DNA of 64,000 nt from Cordylochernes scorpioides (taxonomy: Eukaryota; Arthropoda; Arachnida; Pseudoscorpiones; Chernetidae). Position numbers and translations under genes: made by a program. The stretch spans positions 5,767,223 through 5,831,222 of the forward strand of contig CP092880.1 in NCBI GenBank assembly GCA_030710605.1. The letters are read 5' to 3'. Shown one piece after another: positions 40,216 through 53,265 of this stretch; position 1 is the stretch's first letter, and each line of letters begins with the position of its first letter. The notes under the pieces were generated by a model, which was not told where the DNA came from, searched no databases, and was given only the letters and a program-made list of their open reading frames with translations.

Positions 40216-40559
40216 TTCAATAGAATCCCCCACTTACCTTTTTTTTTTTTTTCAAAGACAAAAATTATTGGATTTTATGCAGCTGTTATTATTCTCTTTC
40301 TTTTACTTTTCTTAAGAAAAGAACAAAAAATGTATATATATATATATAATAAAAAAATATATATCAAATGTAATTTTATACAAAAATTATTTTAAAAATA
40401 TTTCTTCGTTTTTATTATTATTATATTATTTATATAAGAGTCTTATATAAAAAGTAAAATTTTTATTTTTTAAAATGTGATTTCTAATTATACCTCTCAT
40501 GTTTCAATGTAAAACTTTATAAATTTAAGATCAATTAATATATTTATATATATAAAAAA

Positions 40560-40810
40560 AGTGTGAAACGTGTTCGTGGATGGCTTTTTAGTAAGAAGAC
40601 ACGTCTTCATAAAGAAAAGTTTAGCTCTGCAATTAGGTGTTGTTCTTTACAGGGAGGTAGTTCTACTGTATAGATTTACAGTAGAATACGCTCCATGAGA
40701 GGACACCTCTCTACAAAGGATAGTTTTTATTGCCAAATTTACCACATTTTTTTTTACTAATTACAAACACTTACTGGTCAGAGGACATCTCTCCCACACC
40801 AACTTTCTAT
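40560..40810. mobile_element. M3 fragments
   Basis: 'gttctttacagggaggtagt' with 'tctactgta' at about 40640-40668 and 'cagtagaatacgctccatga' at 40679 onward. Two partial M3 elements. Confidence 0.6.
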
Positions 40811-41014
40811 CTAGATGTCTTTTACAGCGAGTCTCTATGTTAGTATTTCATGTCATCCTTAAATGATTGGAAAAGTAAAGGTTTTGTTAAAAAATTAGTA
40901 ATGGAGTTAGTTTTTTTTATGATTGTTTTTACATTGATACGTGTGATAATCATGGTGGATTGTTGTACCCGAAATTATCTACCCATGTTAGTATATTGGG
41001 GTCTGATTAGACAT

Positions 41015-41210
41015 GTCAAATGTTTCTATAAAAAAATAGACACTTTGGCCAGTTAGAGTTTTTTTTTTTTTCTCAACGTTTCAACAAAAATCTGACGTTG
41101 CCAGATGCTTTATTTTTATTTACTTCTCCTGATGAAGACAAACGTTGAGAAAAATAAAAAAAACTCTAAACTGGCTGAAGTGTCTATTTTTCATAAAATA
41201 TGAATGCCGC
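41015..41210. mobile_element. Foldback element with CTGATGA motif
   Basis: 'aatagacactttggccagtt' and 'tctcaacgtttcaacaaa' on the left are mirrored by 'acaaacgttgagaaa' and 'aactggctgaagtgtctatt' on the right. 'ctcctgatgaagacaaacgt' lies at the right-arm start. Possibly a Penelope-like or retroelement terminal remnant. Confidence 0.5.
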
Positions 41211-41337
41211 GCGGCAAGGCAACCTCTTATCTTTTACGATGTCAAATGTTGTATGGTAAAAACATGTACACACATAAATAGATGTTGGATTGTACTCTAT
41301 CTACACAGATAGTACATTGACATGATTAGATGGTCAA

Positions 41338-41630
41338 GTACACCTATCCCTCGATTTACACGGTAGATACGTTCCTGAGAAAAATGTGTAAATCGGGGGA
41401 TAGGTGTACACAGAAATAAAAATAAAATGAATTGACAGGTTAAAATATGTAGTCAGCACATAAGCTCGGGATTCTTCGTGAGATGTGTACACAGCGCATG
41501 TGTTCAATCACAGTAGCATTCAGTATAGTACGATAAAAACAAACAAAAAAAACTTATTTGGAAAACCATGTAAAAGCAAAAACATGTAAAACAAGTACCG
41601 TGTAAATCGGGGGATAAGTGTATTGTATAA
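41338..41630. mobile_element. Tigger-like palindromic MITE
   Basis: 'cacctatccctcgatttaca' is mirrored by 'gtgtaaatcgggggatag' at about 41386 and again by 'cgtgtaaatcgggggataag' at about 41600. Ends of this style belong to pogo/Tigger elements. Confidence 0.55.
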
Positions 41631-41860
41631 TATGTATCTATACCATGTCCATACAAGCAGTATTACTTGGAAAAAAATAGGTGACTTGGGACTTAGTTTC
41701 CTGCAAAATATATCCATACAAGCCATAGTACTAAGTGTACCAGTACATATACAATTACTCTGGTAAATTTATTTTTTTTCAAACTACACATAGTAATATT
41801 TCTTTACTATGGCAGTTTCTGTGGTCCCTATAACATCCAATTTGAAACTTTTTATATATA

Positions 41861-42036
41861 CAGTTAAACCTGTCTATAGAGCCCCCTCTAAATAGTGCCT
41901 CCCTCTCTATAGCGCCTGATTTTAAATACGTAGTACGATGCGATTTACATTAAAAGTGACCTGTCTATAGCACCCCCTCTCTATAGTACCCTATTTTGAT
42001 GAGTCACAAGAGGGGGCGCTATAGACAGGTTTAACT
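41861..42036. mobile_element. M2 MITE copy
   Basis: CAGTTAAACCTGTCTATAGA to ...AGACAGGTTTAACTG with TA flanks. Confidence 0.85.
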
Positions 42037-42045
42037 GTATATTTA

Positions 42046-43155
42046 TACAGTAGAACCTCCTCCATGAGAGGACACTTCTCTGCAAAGAATAATTTTCATC
42101 TAAAAAAAATTCCTCTTCAAATAGGTGTTTTCCTTTAGAGAGTGGTTCTACTATATTTTTTTATGTTTATTTAAAATACAGCAATGTTATTTAAATTATT
42201 CATCACACTATCTGTACAGTAGAATCTCAATGAGAGGACACTCATACTAGAGACCATCTCTACATTAAGGACAGTTTTCATTTCCAAAATTACTAATTTT
42301 ACTATTCAGCAATTCTCATGTAAGACGACACCTCTTTATCAAGGACAGTTTTCATATTCAAAATTACCAATTTTTACCATTTAGTAGTCTCAAGCTTTAC
42401 AAGCTTGATACCTTAATATGATTGAGTGGAGATAAGAAAGAAGACTATTTAGTAACTCTCTGATAAGAGGACACCTCTCCATAAAGGACAGTTTTCATTT
42501 ACAAAATTACTAATTTTACTATTCAGCAATTCTCCTGTAAGACGACACCTTTCTATAAAGGACATGATAAGGCACAATTTCCAATATTAACAATTTTACT
42601 TTCTAGTAAATCTCTGATAAGAGGACACCTCTCTATAAAGGACAGTTTTCATTTACAAAATTACTAATTTTACTATTCAACAATTCTCCTGTAAGTCGAC
42701 ACCTCTCTATAAAGGACATGATAAGGCACAATTTCCAATATTAACAATTTTACTTTCTAGTAACTCTCTGATAAGAGGACACCTCTCTATAAAGGACAGT
42801 TTTCATTTACAAAATTACTAATTTTACTATTCAACAATTCTCCTGTAAGACGACACCTTTCTATAAAGGACATGATAAGACACAATTTCCAATATTAACA
42901 ATTTTACTTTTTAGTAAATCTCTGGTAAGAGGACACCTCTCTACAAAGAACAGTTTTCATTTCCAAAATTACCAATTTTACTATTCAGCAATTCTCCGTA
43001 AGAGGACACCTCTCCATAAAGGACATGATAAGGCACAATTTCCAATATTAACAATTTTACAATTCACCAACTCTCTGTAAAAGGACACCTCTCCATAAAG
43101 GACACTTTAGCTATTTATCTAGATATTCTATACAGAGAGGTGTGTTCAACCGTAT
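42046..43155. repeat. M3-derived tandem/nested array
   Basis: Repeats of 'aggacacctctctataaagg', 'acagttttcatttacaaaat' and 'tactattcagcaattctcct', with a longer block of about 180 bp that also contains 'gacatgataaggcacaattt' (an M1 end) at about 42563, 42716, 42869 and 43022, spaced 153 bp. A RepA scrap sits at 42395-42445. Confidence 0.8.
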
Positions 43156-43752
43156 TAATTTTCACCAAAGCCATATTAGAGAGGTATTACTCAAATAATA
43201 AGAAAATTACATAAAACCTTTAGATATTTTTATAACATAGGTATTATACTGTTTATAAAACATAAAGAACAAGTATTAGAAATAAGAAGCCAGACAAACA
43301 ATACATATATACAACTATGCAAATGCTCATCAATACAAACCCCTAACATATTTGCAGCATGAGACTCTTATTATTTTAATTTATTTGCATAAAAGAGATA
43401 TGTTTTTAACTTCCTTCTCTCATAGTTTATAACAGATGTTTATAAAATGTAAATAGGAATTTTAAGATTTTTTTTCTCTTGTTGTACATAGGTTGTGTAT
43501 ATAGCTGCTATTGTACATTAATGATGTTTTTTTTTTATCTCGGACTCTCTTCTTTCCTTTCTTACTTAATTTTATTACTTTCTTTCACCCAAAATGCTCC
43601 TCTTCATCTTCTGTTGTGAGTAGCAGTCTTTTGTGTTTGTTTATAAAGCTTCCTTTAGAACAAAAAAACATTGTTTGTCTTTGTAATTGGGTGATAATTA
43701 TTTGTTAATATATATATATATTAGTTGTTGATATTTTAATTTTATGGAGTTT

Positions 43753-43758
43753 AATAAA
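43753..43758 (+). terminator. Candidate poly(A) signal AATAAA
   Basis: Followed within 15 bases by 'ttttctttgttgta', a GU/U-rich downstream element. It is the last such motif before the next repeat at 43795, so it is my best guess for the RAPGEF1 transcript end. Confidence 0.4.
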
Positions 43759-43794
43759 GGTCCCCTTTTTCTTTGTTGTATATTCTTGTATGAT

Positions 43795-44205
43795 GCCCTA
43801 GCACGCCATCTGTTATCAAAATTCAAAACTATTTTAAAGGCGTAAGATTCTTTTTGATATTAAACAATGTTCTAATAAAAGAAACAATTTGTTATTTGCG
43901 GAAGAGCGATTGCTCGAAGCATATTATATATTTATAATTGTATGTAATTCTGCTGTCCTCAAAGCTTATGTCCATAGTTCTTCTAAAATACCCATTCCAA
44001 GAGTCTATCAACAGTATCACTATAAAAGAAAGTTCCAAAAATGCAATATAACAGCGGTATGGTAGATTAAACTGGCGAAACTGCTGAGAGGGTTCACCAC
44101 TGATGAGCCAGGCCCTCCTATTAATTTTTCCATTGCAGTAAGTAGAAATTGTTTAATATCAAAAAGAATCTTACGCCTTTAAAATAGTTTTGAATTTTTA
44201 ATATT
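43795..44205. mobile_element. M5 foldback element
   Basis: 'gcacgccatctgttatcaaa' and 'ttctttttgatattaaacaa' at the left; 'tgtttaatatcaaaaagaat' and 'cgcctttaaaatagttttga' at the right. The interior has 'ccaggccctcctattaattt' and other foreign sequence. Confidence 0.75.
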
Positions 44206-44304
44206 CTTGTATAACTACACTGATGCTGGTAATCAAGCTATTGTATTGTATTGTTTGTTGTGTGTTTGACTACTTGTAGCTAATCACATAGGGGTAAGTA
44301 GAAG

Positions 44305-44335
44305 AACAATACCTGGATGGGAGACCAGCAGGAGG
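44305..44335 (+). pseudogene. Possible 5S rRNA 3'-end scrap
   Basis: 'aatacctggatgggagacca' resembles the 5S segment AGTACTTGGATGGGAGACCG. Only about 28 nt, so chance or a 5S-derived SINE remnant are both possible. RepC starts near 44500. Confidence 0.3.
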
Positions 44336-44499
44336 TTGGAAGTAAGAGGGCCCCAGCCATGAAGACACTTTTGTTGTACGAACCATCCCCAATTGATACT
44401 CTGGAAGTCCTTCAACATCTTGGCGTTTACTCCCTCGCTGTAGAGGCTATTCTGGAGATAGAGTCTGCGGCACACATTGTTGTCAGCTTTACTCTATTC

Positions 44500-44870
44500 T
44501 GACTGCTATAGGGCATGTCCCCAGGTGGCAGATAGGGGAATGACCGTCAGATATGAAGGCCAGCTGCGAAACAAGCAGAATAACTCTGACAAATAATCAG
44601 TTGTGAACCAACAGCAGCATTGTTATAAAGAGGAGAAAGACCTCTTTAAAAATCCTGAGTTCAACTGACCCGGTTGATGGACCTCAGCAATGGTCCCACT
44701 CCATGGATACAGAGGAGCTGTGTCTGTACTCATGTTAGAGTCGGCAGCAAAGGTGTCTGCTTCTGTGTTAGGAACAGCCTCAAATTACAGGTAAAGTCAG
44801 ACTTTCACCAAAGTGGACCATGGGGCCATGATTAACGAAAACTGCACCCCTACATTTCATTCCATGAGGG
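44500..44870 (+). repeat. RepC copy
   Basis: 'tgctatagggcatgtcccca' to 'gcacccctacatttcattcc'. It joins a retrotransposon tail array immediately after, as at 22740. Confidence 0.75.
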
Positions 44871-45385
44871 GCATGGACTCGTGGAATTTGTGCAAACTTT
44901 GCATAAGGGGATAAGGAACAACAACAACATGATTGTAACAGCTTGAGGAGCATGGACTCATGGAATTTGTGTAATCTTTACACAAGGGGATAAGAAACAA
45001 CAACACACTGTCTATAAACAGCTCGAGGAGCATGGACTCATGGAATTTGTGTAATCTTTACACAAGGGGATAAGGAACAACAACAACATGATTGTAACAG
45101 CTTGAGGAGAATGTACTCATGGAATTTGTGTCATCTTTACACAAGGGGATAAGGAACAACAAAAACATGATTGTAACAGCTGGAGGAGCATGGACTTGTG
45201 TAATATTTACACAAGGGGATAAGAAACAACAACATGATTGTAACAACTTGAGGAGAATGTACTCATGGAATTTGTGTAATATTTGCACAAGGGGATAAGA
45301 AACAACAACAACATGATTGTAACAGCTTGAGGAGAATGGACTCATGGGATTTGTGTCATCTTTGTACAAGAGATGAGAAACAACA
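44870..45385 (+). repeat. Tandem retrotransposon 3' tails (about 7 units)
   Basis: Units of about 60-75 bp with 'gaggagcatggactcatgga', 'tttgtgtaatctttacacaa', 'ggggataaggaacaacaaca' and 'acatgattgtaacagcttga'. Same family as 26495-27150 but with a different junction sequence, so the two arrays formed independently. Confidence 0.85.
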
Positions 45386-45492
45386 GAGCCCTTTTATATT
45401 GCTTCTATTTATACAGCATTATTATACAGCAAAGCCAGGATTGTAATCTACATTATCTCATGTAGATGTTCCATTCTTTCTTCCTGTCTACA

Positions 45493-45790
45493 TACAGTGG
45501 AAGGCTGGTATAAACCGTTGGTTTTCGACCGCTACAACCCGGGTTCGATTCCCGCATTGGACACTTTTTTCTGATTTGAAAAAAAAATTCTCCAATGGCC
45601 CCTTATTCTTGAAAAAGTCCAACCCCACCAGCGAGTGCAAGTAAACAAACGGGGCTCTGGCATATTTATTTGTAAGTGCACAGTCGAACTGCTTTTCACA
45701 TGTGGTGCACTTACAGTAAAAGCAGTCGCCTTTTACCTACCATGATTATCATGGCCTGTACCATGGTGTACTAGGGATAAGCAAAAAAAT
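45493..45790 (+). mobile_element. tRNA-derived SINE, full length
   Basis: Head 'gtggaaggctggtataaacc', B-box-like GGGTTCGATTCCCGCATTGG, T run, body, and tail 'gtactagggataagc' with an A run. About 298 bp; good reference copy. Confidence 0.85.
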
Positions 45791-45944
45791 ATATATTTCT
45801 TCTATTTTCAGTTTCATAATTTTTCATTTTGTTCCCTCACTGGGTTTCTTATTTGGTTCCATCATTGAGTTTCTGGTCCATTTCCCTCCTTGATCAGTTT
45901 TTCAATATTGTTACCTTTTTGCTTCTCCTCATCATAGATTAATT

Positions 45945-48900
45945 CAGGGGGTGAGAAGTCCGACCTCACCAGTCCCCCCTGGACCCTTGAATATTTGACC
46001 AAATTCTGGTCCAAGGTGACTAACGTGGCAACGGCACCCATTTTCAAATGAAGAGCAGGCAGCTTTGCACACCCAAGATAGTGGACATTGCGACTGCTGT
46101 GATAGAGATGTATGGAGACATCTGAGACTCTTCATTGGACACGACAACAACAATACAGTATACACACCCAAGATAGTGGACATTGCTGTGATGGAGATGC
46201 ATGGAGACATCTGAGACTCTTCATTGGACACGACAACAACAACAATACTGTATACACACCCAAGATAGTGGACATTGCTGTGATAGAGATGCATGGAGAC
46301 ATCTGAGGCTCTTCTTTGGACACAACAACAATACAGTATACACACCCAAGATAGTGGACATTGCTGTGATAGAGATGCATGGAGACATCTGAGACTCTTC
46401 ATTGGACACGACAACAACAATACTGTATACACACCCAAGATAGTGGACATTGCTGTGATGGAGATGCATGGAGACATCTGAGGCTCTTCATTGGACACGA
46501 CAACAACAATACTGTATACACACCCAAGATAGTGGACATTGCTGTGATGGAGATGCATGGAGACATCTGAGGCTCTTCATTGGACACGACAACAACAATA
46601 CAGTATACACACCCAAGATAGTGGACATTGCTGTGATGGAGATGCATGGAGACATCTGAGGCTCTTCATTGGACACAACAATACAGTATATACACCCAAG
46701 ATAGTGGACATTGCTGTGATGGAGATGCATGGAGACATCTGAGGCTCTTCATTGGACACAACAATACAGTATATACACCCAAGATAGTGGACATTGCTGT
46801 GATGGAGATGCATGGAGACATCTGAGGCTCTTCATTGGAAACAACAATACAGTATATACACCCAAGATAGTGGACATTGCTGTGATGGAGATGCATGGAG
46901 ACATCTGAGGCTCTTCATTGGACACAACAATACAGTATACACACCCAAGATAGTGGACATTGCTGTGATGGAGATGCATGGAGACATCTGAGGCTCTTCT
47001 TTGGACACGACAACAACAATACAGTATACACACCCAAGATAGTGGACATTGCTGTGATGGAGATGCATGGAGACATCTGAGGCTCTTCATTGGACACAAC
47101 AATACAGTATACACACCCAAGATAGTGGACATTGCTGTGATGGAGATGCATGGAGACATCTGAGGCTCTTCATTGGACACAACAATACAGTATACACACC
47201 CAAGATAGTGGACATTGCTGTGATGGAGATGCATGGAGACATCTGAGGCTCTTCATTGGACACAACAATACAGTATATACACCCAAGATAGTGGACATTG
47301 CTGTGATGGAGATGCATGGAGACATCTGAGGCTCTTCATTGGACACAACAATACAGTATATACACCCAAGATAGTGGACATTGCTGTGATGGAGATGCAT
47401 GGAGACATCTGAGGCTCTTCATTGGAAACAACAATACAGTATACACACCCAAGATAGTGGACATTGCTGTGATGGAGATGCATGGAGACATCTGAGGCTC
47501 TTCATTGGACACAACAATACAGTATATACACCCAAGATAGTGGACATTGCTGTGATGGAGATGCATGGAGACATCTGAGGCTCTTCATTGGAAACAACAA
47601 TACAGTATATACACCCAAGATAGTGGACATTGCTGTGATGGAGATGCATGGAGACATCTGAGGCTCTTCATTGGACACAACAATACAGTATACACACCCA
47701 AGATAGTGGACATTGCTGTGATGGAGATGCATGGAGACATCTGAGGCTCTTCTTTGGACACAACAATACAGTATACACACCCAAGATAGTGGACATTGCT
47801 GTGATGGAGATGCATGGAGACATCTGAGGCTCTTCATTGGACACAACAATACAGTATATACACCCAAGATAGTGGACATTGCTGTGATGGAGATGCATGG
47901 AGACATCTGAGGCTCTTCATTGGACACAACAATACAGTATATACACCCAAGATAGTGGACATTGCTGTGATGGAGATGCATGGAGACATCTGAGGCTCTT
48001 CATTGGACACAACAATACAGTATACACACCCAAGATAGTGGACATTGCTGTGATGGAGATGCATGGAGACATCTGAGGCTCTTCATTGGACACAACAATA
48101 CAGTATACACACCCAAGATAGTGGACATTGCTGTGATGGAGATGCATGGAGACATCTGAGGCTCTTCATTGGACACAACAATACAGTATATACACCCAAG
48201 ATAGTGGACATTGCTGTGATGGAGATGCATGGAGACATCTGAGGCTCTTCATTGGACACGACAACAACAATACAGTATATACACCCAAGATAGTGGACAT
48301 TGCTGTGATGGAGATGCATGGAGACATCTGAGGCTCTTCATTGGACACAACAATACAGTATACACACCCAAGATAGTGGACATTGCTGTGATGGAGATGC
48401 ATGGAGACATCTGAGGCTCTTCATTGGACACAACAACAACAATACAGTATACACACCCAAGATAGAGAACATTGCTGTGATAGAGATGCATGGAGACATC
48501 TGAGGCTCTTCTTTGGACACAACAATACAGTATACACACCCAAGATAGTGGACATTGCTGTGATGGAGATACATGGAGACATCTGAGGCTCTTCATTGGA
48601 CACAACAATACAGTATACACACCCAAGATAGTGGACATTGCTGTGATGGAGATGCATGGAGACATCTGAGGCTCTTCATTGGACACAACAATACAGTATA
48701 CACACCCAAGATAGTGGACATTGCTGTGATGGAGATGCATGGAGACATCTGAGGCTCTTCATTGGACACAACAATACAGTATATACACCCAAGATAGTGG
48801 ACATTGCTGTGATGGAGATGCATGGAGACATCTGAGGCTCTTCATTGGAAACAACAATACAGTATATACACCCAAGATAGTGGACATTGCTGTGATGGAG

Positions 48901-51900
48901 ATGCATGGAGACATCTGAGGCTCTTCATTGGACACAACAATACAGTATACACACCCAAGATAGTGGACATTGCTGTGATGGAGATGCATGGAGACATCTG
49001 AGGCTCTTCATTGGACACAACAATACAGTATACACACCCAAGATAGTGGACATTGCTGTGATGGAGATGCATGGAGACATCTGAGGCTCTTCATTGGACA
49101 CAACAATACAGTATATACACCCAAGATAGTGGACATTGCTGTGATGGAGATGCATGGAGACATCTGAGGCTCTTCATTGGACACAACAATACAGTATACA
49201 CACCCAAGATAGAGAACATTGCTGTGATAGAGATGCATGGAGACATCTGAGGCTCTTCATTGGACACAACAATACAGTATACACACCCAAGATAGTGGAC
49301 ATTGCTGTGATGGAGATGCATGGAGACATCTGAGGCTCTTCATTGGACACAACAATACAGTATATACACCCAAGATAGTGGACATTGCTGTGATGGAGAT
49401 GCATGGAGACATCTGAGGCTCTTCATTGGACACAACAATACAGTATATACACCCAAGATAGTGGACATTGCTGTGATGGAGATGCATGGAGACATCTGAG
49501 GCTCTTCATTGGACACAACAATACAGTATACACACCCAAGATAGTGGACATTGCTGTGATGGAGATGCATGGAGACATCTGAGGCTCTTCTTTGGACACG
49601 ACAACAACAATACAGTATACACACCCAAGATAGTGGACATTGCTGTGATGGAGATGCATGGAGACATCTGAGGCTCTTCTTTGGACACGACAACAACAAT
49701 ACAGTATACACACCCAAGATAGTGGACATTGCTGTGATGGAGATGCATGGAGACATCTGAGGCTCTTCTTTGGACACGACAACAACAATACAGTATATAC
49801 ACCCAAGATAGTGGACATTGCTGTGATGGAGATGCATGGAGACATCTGAGGCTCTTCATTGGACACAACAATACAGTATATACACCCAAGATAGTGGACA
49901 TTGCTGTGATGGAGATGCATGGAGACATCTGAGGCTCTTCATTGGACACAACAATACAGTATATACACCCAAGATAGTGGACATTGCTGTGATGGAGATG
50001 CATGGAGACATCTGAGGCTCTTCATTGGACACAACAATACAGTATACACACCCAAGATAGTGGACATTGCTGTGATGGAGATGCATGGAGACATCTGAGG
50101 CTCTTCATTGGACACAACAATACAGTATATACACCCAAGATAGTGGACATTGCTGTGATGGAGATGCATGGAGACATCTGAGGCTCTTCATTGGACACAA
50201 CAATACAGTATATACACCCAAGATAGTGGACATTGCTGTGATGGAGATGCATGGAGACATCTGAGGCTCTTCATTGGACACAACAATACAGTATATACAC
50301 CCAAGATAGTGGACATTGCTGTGATGGAGATGCATGGAGACATCTGAGGCTCTTCATTGGACACAACAATACAGTATATACACCCAAGATAGTGGACATT
50401 GCTGTGATGGAGATGCATGGAGACATCTGAGGCTCTTCATTGGACATAACAATACAGTATACACACCCAAGATAGTGGACATTGCTGTGATGGAGATGCA
50501 TGGAGACATCTGAGGCTCTTCATTGGACACAACAATACAGTATATACACCCAAGATAGTGGACATTGCTGTGATGGAGATGCATGGAGACATCTGAGGCT
50601 CTTCATTGGACACAACAATACAGTATACACACCCAAGATAGTGGACATTGCTGTGATGGAGATGCATGGAGACATCTGAGGCTCTTCTTTGGACACGACA
50701 ACAACAATACAGTATACACACCCAAGATAGTGGACATTGCTGTGATGGAGATGCATGGAGACATCTGAGGCTCTTCTTTGGACACGACAACAACAATACA
50801 GTATACACACCCAAGATAGTGGACATTGCTGTGATGGAGATGCATGGAGACATCTGAGGCTCTTCTTTGGACACGACAACAACAATACAGTATACACACC
50901 CAAGATAGTGGACATTGCTGTGATGGAGATGCATGGAGACATCTGAGGCTCTTCATTGGACACAACAATACAGTATACACACCCAAGATAGTGGACATTG
51001 CTGTGATGGAGATGCATGGAGACATCTGAGGCTCTTCATTGGACACAACAATACAGTATACACACCCAAGATAGTGGACATTGCTGTGATGGAGATGCAT
51101 GGAGACATCTGAGGCTCTTCATTGGACACAACAATACAGTATATACACCCAAGATAGTGGACATTGCTGTGATGGAGATGCATGGAGACATCTGAGGCTC
51201 TTCATTGGACACAACAATACAGTATACACACCCAAGATAGTGGACATTGCTGTGATGGAGATGCATGGAGACATCTGAGGCTCTTCTTTGGACACAACAA
51301 TACAGTATATACACCCAAGATAGTGGACATTGCTGTGATGGAGATGCATGGAGACATCTGAGGCTCTTCATTGGACACAACAATACAGTATACACACCCA
51401 AGATAGTGGACATTGCTGTGATGGAGATGCATGGAGACATCTGAGGCTCTTCATTGGACACAACAATACAGTATACACACCCAAGATAGTGGACATTGCT
51501 GTGATGGAGACATCTGAGGCTCTTCATTGGACACAACAATACAGTATACACACCCAAGATAGTGGACATTGCTGTGATGGAGATGCATGGAGACATCTGA
51601 GGCTCTTCATTGGACACAACAATACAGTATATACACCCAAGATAGTGGACATTGCTGTGATGGAGATGCATGGAGACATCTGAGGCTCTTCATTGGACAC
51701 AACAATACAGTATACACACCCAAGATAGTGGACATTGCTGTGATGGAGATGCATGGAGACATCTGAGGCTCTTCATTGGACACAACAACAACAATACAGT
51801 ATACACACCCAAGATAGAGAACATTGCTGTGATAGAGATGCATGGAGACATCTGAGGCTCTTCTTTGGACACAACAATACAGTATACACACCCAAGATAG

Positions 51901-52636
51901 TGGACATTGCTGTGATGGAGATACATGGAGACATCTGAGGCTCTTCATTGGACACAACAACAACAATACAGTATATACACCCAAGATAGTGGACATTGCT
52001 GTGATGGAGATGCATGGAGACATCTGAGGCTCTTCATTGGACACAACAATACAGTATATACACCCAAGATAGTGGACATTGCTGTGATGGAGATGCATGG
52101 AGACATCTGAGGCTCTTCATTGGACACAACAATACAGTATACACACCCAAGATAGTGGACATTGCTGTGATGGAGATGCATGGAGACATCTGAGGCTCTT
52201 CATTGGACACAACAATACAGTATACACACCCAAGATAGTGGACATTGCTGTGATGGAGATGCATGGAGACATCTGAGGCTCTTCATTGGACACAACAATA
52301 CAGTATATACACCCAAGATAGTGGACATTGCTGTGATGGAGATGCATGGAGACATCTGAGGCTCTTCATTGGACACAACAATACAGTATATACACCCAAG
52401 ATAGTGGACATTGCTGTGATGGAGATGCATGGAGACATCTGAGGCTCTTCATTGGAAACAACAATACAGTATATACACCCAAGATAGTGGACATTGCTGT
52501 GATGGAGATGCATGGAGACATCTGAGGCTCTTCATTGGACACAACAATACAGTATACACACCCAAGATAGTGGACATTGCTGTGATGGAGATGCATGGAG
52601 ACATCTGAGGCTCTTCTTTGGACACAACAACAACAC
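45945..52636. repeat. 83/89-bp satellite from a retrotransposon 3' end, about 79 units
   Basis: It opens with a single-copy piece of the parent element (45945-46050, also seen reversed at 34985-35105). Then units of 'ggagacatctgaggctcttc', 'attggacacaacaatacagt', 'atacacacccaagatagtgg' and 'acattgctgtgatggagatg'. Basic unit 83 bp; 89-bp units have two extra 'aca' triplets (cgacaacaacaa). One unit near 51505 is short by 8 bp ('gatggagacatctg'). Units are over 95% alike. Small open frames on both strands are by-products. Confidence 0.95.
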
Positions 52637-52829
52637 GTGTTTTGTACGTGGTGGCTCCAGGAAACTACTGGGTTATCTAAATAAATATATTCATTTTATA
52701 TTTTTAAATTAAAATAATACAACAGCTTTCATGAGATGAGTTTCTTTTCATATTTATGAATGCAATCTGAAGCGTTCAGGCATCTCTGTCCATCTACTGG
52801 AGTACATAAAACTTATAATAATGTTTTTT

Positions 52830-53130
52830 TTTTTTCTTAATCCTAGTACACGTGGTACAGGCCATGATAATCATGGTGGGTAGTTAGCGACTGCTTTTTA
52901 CTGTAAGTGCACCACATGCCTACACATGTGAAAAGCAGTTCGACTTTGCACTTACAAATGTGTCATAGCCCCATTTGGTTACTTGCACTCACTGGTGGCG
53001 TTGGGACTTTTGCAAGAATCGGGGGCCGTTGGAGCATTTTTTTTAACAGAAAAAAGTATCCAATGCGGGAATCGAACACGGGTCGTAGTGGTTGAAAACC
53101 AAATGGTTTAACCAGCCTTCCACCGACACC
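52830..53130 (-). mobile_element. tRNA-derived SINE
   Basis: T run, 'taatcctagtacacgtggta' to 'cagccttccaccgacaccac'. B-box-like complement at about 53065-53080. 52640-52829 is unclassified. Confidence 0.8.
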
Positions 53131-53265
53131 ACATAAGATTGTCAAAAGTGGGATATAATAATAATAATGTTTATTACCTTTTATATACCCCTGTTGAAGG
53201 GCAGAGATACCTGAAAGCCTGAGATTACATTAATAAAATGAACAGAAACTCATTTAAGAAACCTG

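Larger units (their letters stand above)
39465..43775 (+). other. RAPGEF1: Probable RAPGEF1 3' UTR
   Basis: Strongly AT-rich, no open frames of note, low repeat content at 39465-39980, 40215-41020 and 43160-43775, with MITEs between. Candidate poly(A) signal AATAAA at 43753-43758 followed by a T-rich/GT-rich stretch. Pumilio-type UGUANAUA sites occur at 43448 and 43483. The extent is inferred; earlier AATAAA motifs (about 40345) could also be used. Confidence 0.45.

Noticed and set aside
46050-52640. Dozens of overlapping 60-210-codon open frames on both strands
   Set aside because: They arise from the 83/89-bp satellite units and repeat the same peptide in every frame; no splice sites, starts or independent conservation.
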